From: Malania oleifera
Taxonomy: Eukaryota; Streptophyta; Magnoliopsida; Santalales; Ximeniaceae
Reading direction: 5' to 3'
Assembly (NCBI RefSeq): GCF_029873635.1
Contig: NC_080421.1
Span: 124,001 to 188,000 of the forward strand
DNA: 64,000 nt
The first letter of the stretch is position 1. Each line of letters begins with the position of its first letter. The notes beneath the pieces are model-generated. The model ran no database searches, was not told where the DNA came from, and was given only the letters and a program-made list of their open reading frames with translations. Below are positions 10,806 through 21,989 of this stretch, piece by piece. The translations under genes were made by a program, and so were the position numbers.

Positions 10806-12737
10806 TGTGACGCCCCGAACCCTTAAGCCCGGTTCCGGCGTGTTATACTTAATAAAATTCTTAATATTCTATAATCCATAATATATGCAGTGAAAAACAT
10901 AATCATAATCTCTATATAACATAATACCAGAGTTTACTAATTCTAACTGTAATCCATAATATATCATCCACCACTTGCATTTCCATAAATCTACATAACT
11001 CCCAAAACATTTTAGTATGTTCACAGACATTCTTTTCTCCACAGACTTAAAATATAAGGACATAAAATATAAATATTTACATTCTCCAAAATTAACATAG
11101 AAATATACCATTTTCTTTTTCGATTTCCCAATAATGCTATAAAAACCTCGAGCTCTCAAAGCTTGACCTCGAGGATGTCTTGAAAAAGAAATACATTTAT
11201 ATTCGGGTGAGACACATCTCAGTAAAGGAAGAAACAACATATTAAAACAGTGTGTAGCCAACATGAGTTTACATATGACATATTATTTAACATTTGAAAA
11301 TCGTTAACATAGTTTCTGAAATCACTCCCTGAACCTAATCAAACATATGCAAATGTTTACCCATGAGATTGCCCAAGGATAGGGTTGATTACCCGCCCAT
11401 ACAAGTAGCACCTCTCTACTCTGATACTTAGGTAACCCTAAGGTCACAATTAAAGCATACCAGGGCTCTCAACTTACTCAGTAAGCCCTTAAGTGATAAA
11501 TTGATCTCATACTCACACAATTCATGTAAAAGTTTACTAGCAAAGGCCCTAAGGATAGAGAAATCTACCCTCCCATACAAGTAGGTTCACTCTGCCTTAG
11601 TACATTATGCGGCTACTGTCACATCTGTAGCTACTAGTGCACTCGCCTTACTCAGCAAGCCTTCAGGAAAAAGGTATGCTTCGCCCAATCGTAACATGTT
11701 CTACGTACATACATACTTTTAATATCATAATACATCATTCTTTCCATCGTTATTCAATCATTCACATTCTCTCATGTTCATAACTTAATATTTCCTTATG
11801 TTTCACTTTAAGTGACTCTTTCCTATTTGTATCATTCACATTTCACATTTCATTTCATTGCATTGTCATTTCATTTCATTCCTTTGTACTACAACCGCTT
11901 TTTAACCGTCATTTGTTAGTCTACATAGAAATGCGCTAGAATCTGCTAACACAGCTCCTTTTAGCTGTCATCAGTTAGTCTACATAGAAATGCGCTAGAA
12001 TATGCTAACCTGACTTTCAGCTGTCGTACCTTTATATGGTTGCATTTAAAATATACAGGCAACCTTATCCATATCATATTTTATTCTCATTGCTTTACTT
12101 ACTTAGCCTACATCTCGTACATTTAACATATATTTGCACAGAATCTCATGCCACACAGTTTAGCAGTAAAATTCATACATTGACTGTAAAATAAACCAAC
12201 CAACATTTAACGTTTATATACTGAAAATACCTTTCATTCCTTACTAATTACACTGAAAATATTGTTCCACTTTCATCCTTTCATTTTCGCATATACATAT
12301 ATAATAAACAGTCCTAAACTTAAAAAAAATATATATAATTTAAATGGCTGGCATTTTACCCATATTGAAAAATTACAAGTACATATAACACAATTTATTT
12401 TTCCATTAAATTCATAAAAATTCTGGTTTAATATATATTTTTCCCTTACCTTGTTTCTTGAACTACGCCAACAGGGATCCCGAAAAGATGTCTACGGCAC
12501 TCATCCGGACCCTGAAAATAAATTCCTAGTTCCAATAAATTATTCCTGAATAAAATATTATTTAAATATTTCCTAGGGTCATAATTCCTAAATAAATAAT
12601 AATACCCTTAAATATAGCCAAATTTCCCAAATCTCACCCTCGCTTTGGAGTAGGGTCTAGAAAACCCCAATTGGAAAATTACCTACGCCAAAATGACAAC
12701 ATGGTGGTGTCCGATCGTCAATTTAACCGCATATTAA
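10806..12737 (-). repeat. 3' LTR of the LARD-like element, truncated
   Basis: It starts TGTGACGCCCCGAACCC on + and follows the right repeat closely to ATATTAA at 12737. It lacks about 540 bp found at the outer end of the right repeat, plus an 18-bp piece near 12700. On the minus strand the missing part is the start of U3 together with the expected polypurine tract. Confidence 0.8.
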
Positions 12738-13024
12738 CATGGTGGTGTCCAAGCAATGTGAATCTAATCACACTTCCGGCTAGACATTACTCTGATACCA
12801 CAATATGACGTCCCCCTTTCGAGCGTTGTCACTTTCCTTTAGGGGCCTTGCGCCCGTGGCAACAACAGGTACCTATTAGAGAACTCACTGAGATTGAGAT
12901 GTTACGTATCGCCGTCCCTCAATTCGGCAAGCCCTCGGGCGGAGAGTCTTATTTCGCCACAATCATTCATAAGCGAGAGTTCCCGAGGATCAGGGGTAAC
13001 TACCCCTTTGCTCTGATACCACAA
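12738..13024 (-). other. short internal region of the LARD-like element
   Basis: It is non-coding. It holds the priming site at 13010-13021 and a second near-identical copy, ACTCTGATACCA at 12789-12800, which is followed by CAATATGACGTCCCC, a partial copy of the LTR edge. Confidence 0.75.
13010..13021 (-). promoter_or_regulatory. primer binding site of the LARD-like element
   Basis: The minus strand reads TGGTATCAGAGC, the initiator tRNA-Met priming sequence, three bases from the LTR edge. Confidence 0.85.
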
Positions 13025-15541
13025 TGTGACGCCTCGAACCCTTAAACCCGGGTCCGGCGCGTTATACTTGATAAAATTCTTGATATTTCATAATCCATAA
13101 TATATGCAACAGAAAACATAACCATAATCTCTATATAATATAATACCAGAGTTTACTAATTCTAACTATAATCCATAATATATCATCCACCACTTGCATT
13201 TCCATAAATCTACATAACTCCCAAAACATTTCAGTATGTTCACAAACATTCTTTTCTACACAAACTTAAAATATAAGGACATAAAAAATAAATATTTACA
13301 TTCTCCAAAATTAACATAGAAATATACCATTTTCTTTTTCTATTTCCCAATAATGCTATAAAAACCTCGAGCTCTCAAAGCTCGACCTCGAGGATGTCTT
13401 GAAAAAGAAATACATTTATATTCGGGTGAGACACATCTCAGTAAGAGAAGAAATAACATATTAAAACAGTGTGTGGCCAACATGAGTTTATATATGACAT
13501 ATCATTTAACATTTGAAAATTGTTAACATAGTTTCTGAAATCATTCCCTGAACCTAATCAAACACAAGCAAATATTTACCCACAAGATTACCCAAGGATA
13601 GGGGTGATTACCCGCCCATACAAGTAGCACCCCTCTACTCTGATACTTAGGTAATCCTAAGGTCACAATTAAAGCATACCAGGGCTCTCAGCTTACTCAG
13701 TAAGCCCTTAAGTGATAAATTAATCTCGTACTCATACAATTCATATAAAAGTTTACTGGCAAAGGCCCTAAGGATAGGGAAATCTACCCACTCATACAAG
13801 TAGGTTCCCTCTGCCCTAGTATGTTATGCGGCTACTGCCATATTTGTAACTACTAATGCACTCGCCTTACTTGGCAAGCCCTCAGGCAAAAGGTACATCT
13901 CGCCCAATCGTAACATGTTCTACGTACATACATACTTTTAATATCATAATACATCATTTTTTCCATTGTTATTCAATCATTCACATTCTCTCATGTTCAT
14001 AACTTAACATTTCCTTATGTTTCACTTTAAGTGACTCTTTCCCATTTGTATCATTCACTTTTCACATTTCATTTCATTGCATTGTCATTCCTTATCATTT
14101 CATTTCATAACATTTTCATTTCATTCCTTTGTACTACAGCCGCTTTTTAACCGTCATTTGTTAGTCTACATAGAAATGCGCTAGAATCTGCTAACACAGC
14201 TCTTTTTAGCTGTCATCAGTTAGTCCACATAGAAATGCGCTAGAATCTACTAACCCGACTTTCAGCTGTCGTACCTTTACATGGTTGCATTTAACATACA
14301 CAGGCAACATTATCCATATCATATTTTATTCTCATTGCTTTACTTACTTAGTCTGCATCTCGTACATTTAACATATATTTGCACAGAATCTCATGCCACA
14401 CAGTTTAGCAGTAAAATTCATACATTGATTGTAAAATAAGCCAACCAACATTTAACGTTTATATACTAAAAATACCTTTCATTCCTTACATAATTACACT
14501 GAAAATATTTTTTTGCTTTCATCCGTTCATTTTCGCATATACATATATAATAAATAGTCCTAAACTTTAAAAAAATATATAATTTAAATGGCTGGCATTT
14601 TACCCATATTGAAAAATTACAAGTACATATAATACAATTTATTTTTTCATTAAATTCATAAAAATTCTGGTTTAATATATATTTTTCCTCTTACCTTGTT
14701 TCTTGAACTACACCAACAAGGACCCCGAAAAGATGCCTGCGGTGCTCATCCGAATCCTAAAATTAAATTCCTAGTTCTTATAAATTATTCCTGAATAAAA
14801 TATTATTTAATTATTTCCTAGGGTCATAATTCCTAAATAAATAATAATACCCTTAAATATAGCCAAATTTCCTAAATCCCACTCTTGCTTTGAAGTAGGG
14901 CTTAGAAAACCCCAATTGGAAAATTATCTACGCCAAAATAACAACGACGACAACTAGGACCCCATGGTGGTGTCCGATCGTCGATTTAACCGCATATTAA
15001 TAGTGAAATTGAGAAAATGAGAAATAATTACCTTTCCCCATGAGAAGTAACTAAGTCGTTCCCATGAAAAATATGCTCCAATAAAAATGTTGGCAGCGGA
15101 ACTAGGATTCCAACGGCACCTTCCGTTTCCTGATCCGTTGCAAACTCATAGAGAAATTGAGAGAGAAAGAGACGGAGACGGACATGGCTGGCTACACGCA
15201 GAATTGAACAGAGGGGGGGGGGGTGTGCCTGTTCTTCTTCTTCCTTCTTCTTCTTTCTTCTTCTTCTTTCTTCTTTCTTCTTTTACTTTATATATATACA
15301 CATATCTTATTTCAATTAATTTTTTTTTTTTAAATCCAATGTTAAAAATGTTTAATTTAATAACTAATTATTTAATTTATCTTAATTTAATTTAATTTCT
15401 TTAATTTTAATTAATTTAATTTTTTTTTAATTTTTTTTTATTTTTCCCATGCCATTCCTTTTATTTATTTATTTTTTATTTTATCCATTATATATTTCTT
15501 TCCAAATTATTTTTATCTTTTTAAATTTTCAGGTCTTTACA
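13025..15541 (-). repeat. 5' LTR of the LARD-like element, full length
   Basis: This 2,517-bp repeat starts TGTGACGCCTCGAACCC and ends AGGTCTTTACA on +. It includes a G-run near 15212 and a (TTC)n tract near 15233-15283. The open frame at 15087-15395 runs through these simple repeats and is not a gene. Confidence 0.82.
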
Positions 15542-15546
15542 TTTGG

Positions 15547-17176
15547 TGCATGCCCTTTCTGATCTGCTAAATGGGAAATTGAATTACTTACAAATGGCAT
15601 GTTGTCCAAATTTTATTAAAATAGATTTTTCCTAAAATACTCTGCATCATACACATTCTGTGTCTTAGGAAAATCTAGATCATGGATACCATTTGGTCTA
15701 ATCTTTGGATTCTAATTTTCATTATGGACCTAATAGTAAATCATGTTGTTTTAAAATTCCATATCATATGACTTGATTATAGTCCATAATCTAGGGAAAA
15801 TGCATGACATTGGGGGAAGTTTTCCATTCCACACTCACTCAGTGAGTCATTTAACCCCAACAGCATAGCTATTGCATGATAATTTGAGTATAGCTATATG
15901 CTGAATTTTTATGAAGGATGAATGTATCTTGAATGGTTTGAAAAATAAAATTCATCCTTGACTAAAAACATATGAAAACAAACTGGAGAGCATAAGCTTT
16001 ATTGTAAGAGAAAAGGTTCAATTTTTAAACTATCTTATGGATTCAAATGGATAAAATTTTCGTTGTTTTTGTTTTTGAGTTCTAAAGCTCTTTTGAGAAT
16101 CATGAACATCATGTCCTGCTCTTTTGAATCTATATTTTGATATGGATTGTTCTTGAAATATATGAACACTGCACAAGTCTTAATGTTAGCAATTTCTTGT
16201 GCATATGTATTCTATAGACACAAATTACTAGTTGGTTTTAAAATGCTTGATTAATAACAGTACATTTGTTTTATATATTTTAAATTGTAGCTTATACTGT
16301 TTAACATTTAATGAATTCTCACATTTGGTATCAGTATAAGTAATTGTAGTTAGCATGCATTCACATTGAAAGGGGGAGCCTTTGAAATTAAAATCTCATC
16401 TTGTTACGCTCACCCATCATGTAGTTTAGATCCCTGTTTTAAAAGCTTACTGGGACATGTATGTTTATACAAAATCTCTTTTTGCTCACAGTAAAACTTA
16501 AAGTGGGAATTGGTGCTTAGGCACAATTATTCTAGTTTTTGCCATATGACCTTGCACAAAATTTTCAAATATTTAGGATTTACATAATTGCCTTTTTTGG
16601 TTAATATATGAATTGTTCTTAATTGTTTACCAAAAAAACATAGCTTGCTTGAACTTTTGTGTTAAAATTTCTTTTTCAGCAAGCATAGTCCCCCAGTGTT
16701 TTTACGAATGATATCTAAAGGGGATATATTTTTTAATAAAAATGCAATTTAAAGTATTCATGACATGTGTAACAAATTCAATTTTTTTGTCATGAAATTC
16801 ATTAATATTTAAGGGCTCTGATGTTTTTAAATGATTCTCTTGAATAAAGGGAGATTTTTTAGCCCTTTTATTGATGACAAAAGGGGGAGAAGTTTTGGAG
16901 TAAAATTATCTTTTACATTTGATATTTTCCTACCTTTTTTTGTTATTCACATTAAGAAAATGATAGACATGAAAGACTTTGAATGTTAGCTTCAATATAA
17001 AATGCACATTGAACCAAACTACACTTAAATGTTAAACTTGAAAAATTTGAAGTCTTCAACTTATATATGCTTGAATTAAATTGAATATTTTTTAAATTAT
17101 GCATGTTGTTAGGGGGAGCCTTGTCAGACTAACCCAATTTTGCTCCTGTTTTTGTCATAATCAAAAAGGGAGAGAT
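15547..17176 (+). other. right part of Sirevirus-like element 2 internal region
   Basis: This is a non-coding spacer with repeated purine blocks: AAGGGGGAGCC near 16371, AAAAGGGGGAGAAG near 16879, AGGGGGAGCC near 17111 and AAAAAGGGAGAGATT ending at 17177, the last being the likely polypurine tract. It continues the sequence interrupted at 10800. Confidence 0.65.
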
Positions 17177-19067
17177 TGTTGACTTTTTGAGTCCTATCCC
17201 TATTTTGATAATGACAAATCACAGCATCTCACTTGTGTGATAAGTGTATGAACAAATTTATGTTTCTGTAAGCACAAGTGACCGATGCAAAATGGAAGCC
17301 TTGAAAGCACCTAAAACAATCACAATTCTTGGCGTATTCCCTGGACATCAGTGGAGCAAAGCTTGAAGACTTTTTCTTTTTTGAGTTGTAATAGTAATTA
17401 GGTTTAATGTGTGCATGCATGATCATTTAGTTTGAAATTGAAGCTCTCTCAAAAGACCATGACCTTAGATTAACCTTAGGACCAAAAGTTTTCATGGAAA
17501 ACCTTTTATTCAAAATGTCTAAATCTTCCCAAAGGTTTAAAATGGTTTTCAAATCAAAACACTAGCCAAAACTCTTTTGGACAAGTATCTATCTTCATTA
17601 GACTTAAAATCTTTCATATACTTTTGTCCAAAGTTAGTCCTAGCCTTTAAAAGGCTTTTTAATATGAAAAAACAGAGCATTTGTCGACTAATATAAGTCA
17701 GTAGCCTTAACGAGTTTCTGCCCAGGTCACTCATCGACAAAAGGCATGGACTCGTCGAGGAAAGCGGCTAACTCGTCGTTGAGTGCTATTGACTAGTCGA
17801 CGAGAGAATCCAGTAGCTTATCTCGTTTTTCATCCTAGGTGACTCGTCAACGAAACAAGGTGACTCGTCGACGACTGAAGGTCACTCGTCGACGATTGCA
17901 GGCCACTCGTCAACAAGTCATATTGGGAGCTGAACGCCAATGGCCATAAAACGGTTAGTTTTCAAAGTAAAATAATATTTTCTTCTCTTAATGGCTACAT
18001 AACGGCTACAATGGGTTTTGACCTATAAATACAAGCTTAAACAACTTGTAAAAAGGCAAGAAAAATATTGGGAGCACTTTTGCTTATTCTTTGATTTCCA
18101 AAAATTTTTTATATTCCATTTTGAAAATCAAACTCTATTTCTCCTACTCTTTCTTTTTGAAATTATTTTTGGGGAAATTCTTTTGGATTATATTTGCAAG
18201 GTTTAAGCATATATTCATATCTATACATTTTGCTTGAAAAGCCTTCATGCAATTTGATATTTGAAAGGTCAATCTTGAAAAAATATTTTTCTCCTACTCT
18301 TCATTTTGAAAAATCTTTTGGAGAAAATATATTGAGTTTTACAAGGTAGTTTTTCTCAATATATATTTTCTTGAAAGCCTCCTTATTCTTGAAAGCTTTG
18401 AGTATAATTACACTCATATTTATTACATCAAAGCATTCTTATTCGTGATAATTCTAAGGCCAAATTTTGAGAAAAACACTTCCATACTCTTATTAATTTA
18501 TTTGAAAAATATTTTTGAGAGGATTACCCTACTTTATTGAGCTTCAAATTTAAATTCATTTGAGAGTGCATATAGAATATTTTCATTGTATAAATCAACT
18601 TTTATAGAAGCATTTCTTGTACACAAATTTATTTTTTATCTCATTGTATTTGCGATTCGGGTTGTGAGTCATGCCGAGCGTGGGGTATCGCTTGGAGAGG
18701 TATCTTCGTCTTGTGTAAAGAAGCAGATTGTAAAGGTAGCTTTGCCTCGTGTGAAGAAACAGAAGGTAGCTTCGCCTTGGGAAGAAGCAGATTTTATAAG
18801 GTAGCTCTGCCTTGTTTGAAGGAGCAGATAGTGGAATCCTTAGGTGGTTTGCCCAAGGCGAGGACGTAGGCGGGATTTTCTAAATCTCGTGTCACTCTCT
18901 CTCTCTTATCACATTTTAATTTCCGCACATGTATGCTTATTTATATTTTGTTATAATTGTTTTACATATACGCATTTAATTTTGATTGGAATATTGTTAG
19001 GTGAATCAATTTAAATTAATCTGCAAAAGTTGTTAAAATTCCAAATCACCCCACTCTTGGGATTACA
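17177..19067 (+). repeat. 3' LTR of Sirevirus-like element 2
   Basis: It starts TGTTGACTTTTTGAGTCC, related to the LTR at 8285, and ends near GGGATTACA. It contains eight or more CTCGTCGACGAG-like motifs (17727-17920), the stretch AATGGCCATAAA shared with the other LTR, and a TATA box CTATAAATA at 18023-18031. The exact right end is uncertain by a few bases. Confidence 0.72.
17727..17920 (+). promoter_or_regulatory. CTCGTCGACGAG-type palindrome cluster upstream of the LTR TATA box (Sirevirus 2)
   Basis: Copies include CTCATCGACAAA, CTCGTCGAGG, CTCGTCGTTGAG, CTAGTCGACGAG, CTCGTCAACGAA, two CTCGTCGACGA and CTCGTCAACAAG, spaced roughly 20-30 bases apart. The TATA box is at 18023-18031. Confidence 0.72.
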
Positions 19068-20573
19068 CCATTCCCCTCAATTGTTGTTTAAATTATAACA
19101 AAAAATAAATTAGAAATATATATATTACTATCTCTTCTTCGAACTAATTACTTAATTCAATTTGACTTAAAATATGTATTATCAAACTATTAACGAGATG
19201 CACAAAATCATGCACGAAGAATAAAAATTGATACAGAATATAGGGATTGTTTGGAACCACTTTCGTAGAAGTTTTTTAAATAAAAAAAAAATTGTTGAAT
19301 TTAATAAGTACTCAACTAGAAAAGTGTTAAAAGTTATAAATGATATTTGGTTATATTTAAAAAAGTGGTATTTGGATACTTACTTTGATGATAGGTTACT
19401 ATATGATTATTTTTAAACACATTTTAAAATAAAAATATCAATAGTTTTAATTAAAAATTTTGTTAATAATTATTTCAATTATTTATAATTAATATTTAAA
19501 TATTTTTATTAAAAATTATATAAAATTGTTATTTTTAATTGATAATAATCTTGATATTAATGCATATTTATAACTTATTACTATCATATTAAATTATGAT
19601 AAAAATAATATTATTAATTAAATTTAAATTGTTAATTTATTTAATGTTAATTTAAATTAATAAATAGTTCTTATTCAATTCAAAATTGAATTATAATAAC
19701 TGATATGTATTTTTAAATATATTTTAAATAAAAATATAAATATTTTTATAATTAAAATTTTAAATGATAATTATAGTAATTTTATAATTAAAATTTAAAT
19801 ATTTTATATCAACTAGAATAATATATTATTATTTATTAATTAAAAATTTGCTCGTTATTAATATATATTTATAACATATGATTATCACATTAATTTATGT
19901 TTAAAATAGAGTTAATGATTAAATTAAAATTTTTCATTTATTTAATATTAATTTAAATTTGTATATGGTTCTTTTTATTAATTCTAGAATTTAATTGTAT
20001 ATTTAATATTCATATGTTTATTAATTAACTGTTATTTTAAATTAATTTTTAAGTATTTTATTAAGTAAGAATAATATTATTTTTTTTACTTACAATAATC
20101 TTATTCTTAATTTATATTTATAACATATGATTATCATATTAATTTATGTTAAAAAATATTATTAATTAAATTAGTATTTTTAGTTTTAAATATTAATTTA
20201 AATTAATAGATGGTTCTTCATCATTTCATAATTGAATTATGTTTCATTAATAGCTAATGTATTACAATACATATTAAAATAATATATGATTATCTTCTAA
20301 TATATTTTTTAAATTATAAAATAGTCATTTAGTTTTCTTTTATTTATAAAAGTAACCTCATCTGTTAATAGTGCCACTTATAAGTGGCTAAAAAGTTGTC
20401 TTAGATTGATTTTTAAAATTCACTTAAATAGTTCTCCAAAAAGTGATTCCAAGAAAGTACTTTTTGTAAAAAATCTTTGTTGTAATATAAGTGGAAGGCC
20501 ACTTTTTTTGTAAAAGTATAAGTGCTATAAACTCTTTTTTTTAAAGTGCTCCCAAATATGGGCTAAATATTTC
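19068..20573. other. AT-rich DNA, possible non-autonomous TIR element at 19241-20573
   Basis: No gene is seen. The stretch is extremely AT-rich. Its ends look like an imperfect inverted pair: TAGGGATTGTTTGGAACCAC at 19241 and, on the other strand from 20573, TAGCCCATATTTGGGAGCAC. This is the style of hAT-like miniature elements, but a clean target duplication was not found. Confidence 0.35.
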
Positions 20574-21315
20574 ACAACTTCCATTTATTGAGGGCAATTC
20601 TCATCTCCAAACAGCACAATCCTCAAGTTAGAGTATCCATTACTTATCATCCACTAGCCGAAATTAAAGAAAGTGAAACCATACACTACTTAAGAAAGAG
20701 ACTGAGTATTAACACCTCTCAATAGTCCAACCAAATCTACGATAACACCGCCCAATAGTGTAGCCAACAGCCAAGAAAGGGCAAATATCAAACCTCCAAC
20801 CTAAGAGTACCATGCAATCTCATTCTTAAATTGTCTATGGAGGTCCTAATCCTACAAAGAGTTCAGGACACCTCAAAAATGTCAAGAGCCTACCCCTATG
20901 CACTTCTCTTGGTGCTCATTTAGTCCCCAATAGTACATCACTTCGCACAACCAATGCTCCCCCAAAATAAAGTCTAAAACATTATGTTCACATACCAATA
21001 ACAACTAAAAAACTAATGATTATTCGTCTTAAATTCAAAAACACCAAGGTAAGTATTATTCTAATCCACCACTACACACTTGCCAAAATGATCCCCATGA
21101 CACCCTATAGATTCCACAATAACCAAAATTCCCCCCAAGCCAGAATCATAGATCAAAATTGTGTGTCTCGATTGCAAGATTACGAGCATGACACATTGAC
21201 ACCACACTTTGGAAGTCAAAAACAAAACACTACCCTACACTGACACCGTCCACAGTTTTCTTTTCCTTCTTGTCCTAGTAGCAAATACTAAAATGTTTAG
21301 GGCAAAATGTGAGTG
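20574..21315. other. unassigned intergenic DNA
   Basis: No domain, LTR or RNA gene is recognised here. Short open frames have no recognisable content. It lies between the AT-rich block and the minus-strand copia LTR and may be old host or decayed repeat sequence. Confidence 0.5.
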
Positions 21316-21939
21316 TGTTGGAAAAAAATTTTATACGAACAATTCCCACAAGTAAATCAATGGAGTAATGCAAATGATAAATAAAAATAAGACACAAGAA
21401 ATTTAACGTGGTTCCCTCAAATGTTGAGGTACGTCCACAAGGCACGGCGGTCTAAATCCACTATCACCAAAAATGTTGTACAAAGTGGATACAAAAGGCA
21501 TAAAACTTTACAAATACACAAGAGTGTATAAATAAATGTAGCAAGATGAAAATACCTCACCAAATATTCTGAACAAAGCTCAAAAGAACCAACCAAAATG
21601 AGCACAATCAAAGAAATACCAATATGTTGTAAATACACAGCTGGAACAGCGACAGCAGATTGCTGTAGCAAAGAAGACGACCGGTGCAGTTGCTGGAGGG
21701 AGGTGCTGGAACTGTAGATGTGAGTGAAAAACAAAAAAATAGAGAAAAAATTGAAGAGTCCCTTGCTGTTGTAAGTAGAAAAAAAAAATGAGAAAAGGAG
21801 ATGAAGGGGCAGCTGGTGTGCGTAAGCCCTTTGGAAAAATGCAAGGCAGCAGCTGCCATGCTTCCTTGAGAAGCCAACTCAATAAAAAAAAAAACACCTT
21901 TCCAAAAAGAATGGGCCCCACAAGGAGGGAAACCCAACA
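21316..21939 (-). repeat. 3' LTR of the minus-strand copia element
   Basis: It starts TGTTGG and ends CCCAACA on +, and is clearly homologous to 25354-25974 (for example AACGTGGTTCCCTCAAATG in both). Confidence 0.88.
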
Positions 21940-21989
21940 AATCTCCCCCTCTCGACTTATGGGGACAACTCCACCAATCCGGCCAAAAC

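Larger units (their letters stand above)
10806..15541 (-). mobile_element. non-autonomous LTR retrotransposon without coding capacity (LARD-like)
   Basis: Two long direct repeats (10806-12737 and 13025-15541) flank about 290 bp. The priming site GCTCTGATACCA (13010-13021) lies next to the right repeat and reads TGGTATCAGAGC on the minus strand, so the element is minus-oriented and the right repeat is its 5' LTR. TTTGG is duplicated exactly at both ends (10801-10805 and 15542-15546). No gag or pol is present; short open frames inside the LTRs carry no domain. LTR wording such as GGGTGAGACACATCTCAGTA resembles Tekay/Del LTRs, so the parent is probably a gypsy element. Confidence 0.85.

Noticed and set aside
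10869..11264. 131-codon open frame on the minus strand
   Set aside because: It lies entirely inside the 3' LTR of the LARD-like element and its content is not protein-like.
12848..13045. 65-codon open frame on + across the LARD interior
   Set aside because: It spans the priming site and LTR edge, on the strand opposite to the element. No domain is seen.
15087..15395. 102-codon open frame on +
   Set aside because: It runs through a G-run and a (TTC)n repeat inside an LTR, giving poly-Phe/Ser. There is no conserved domain.
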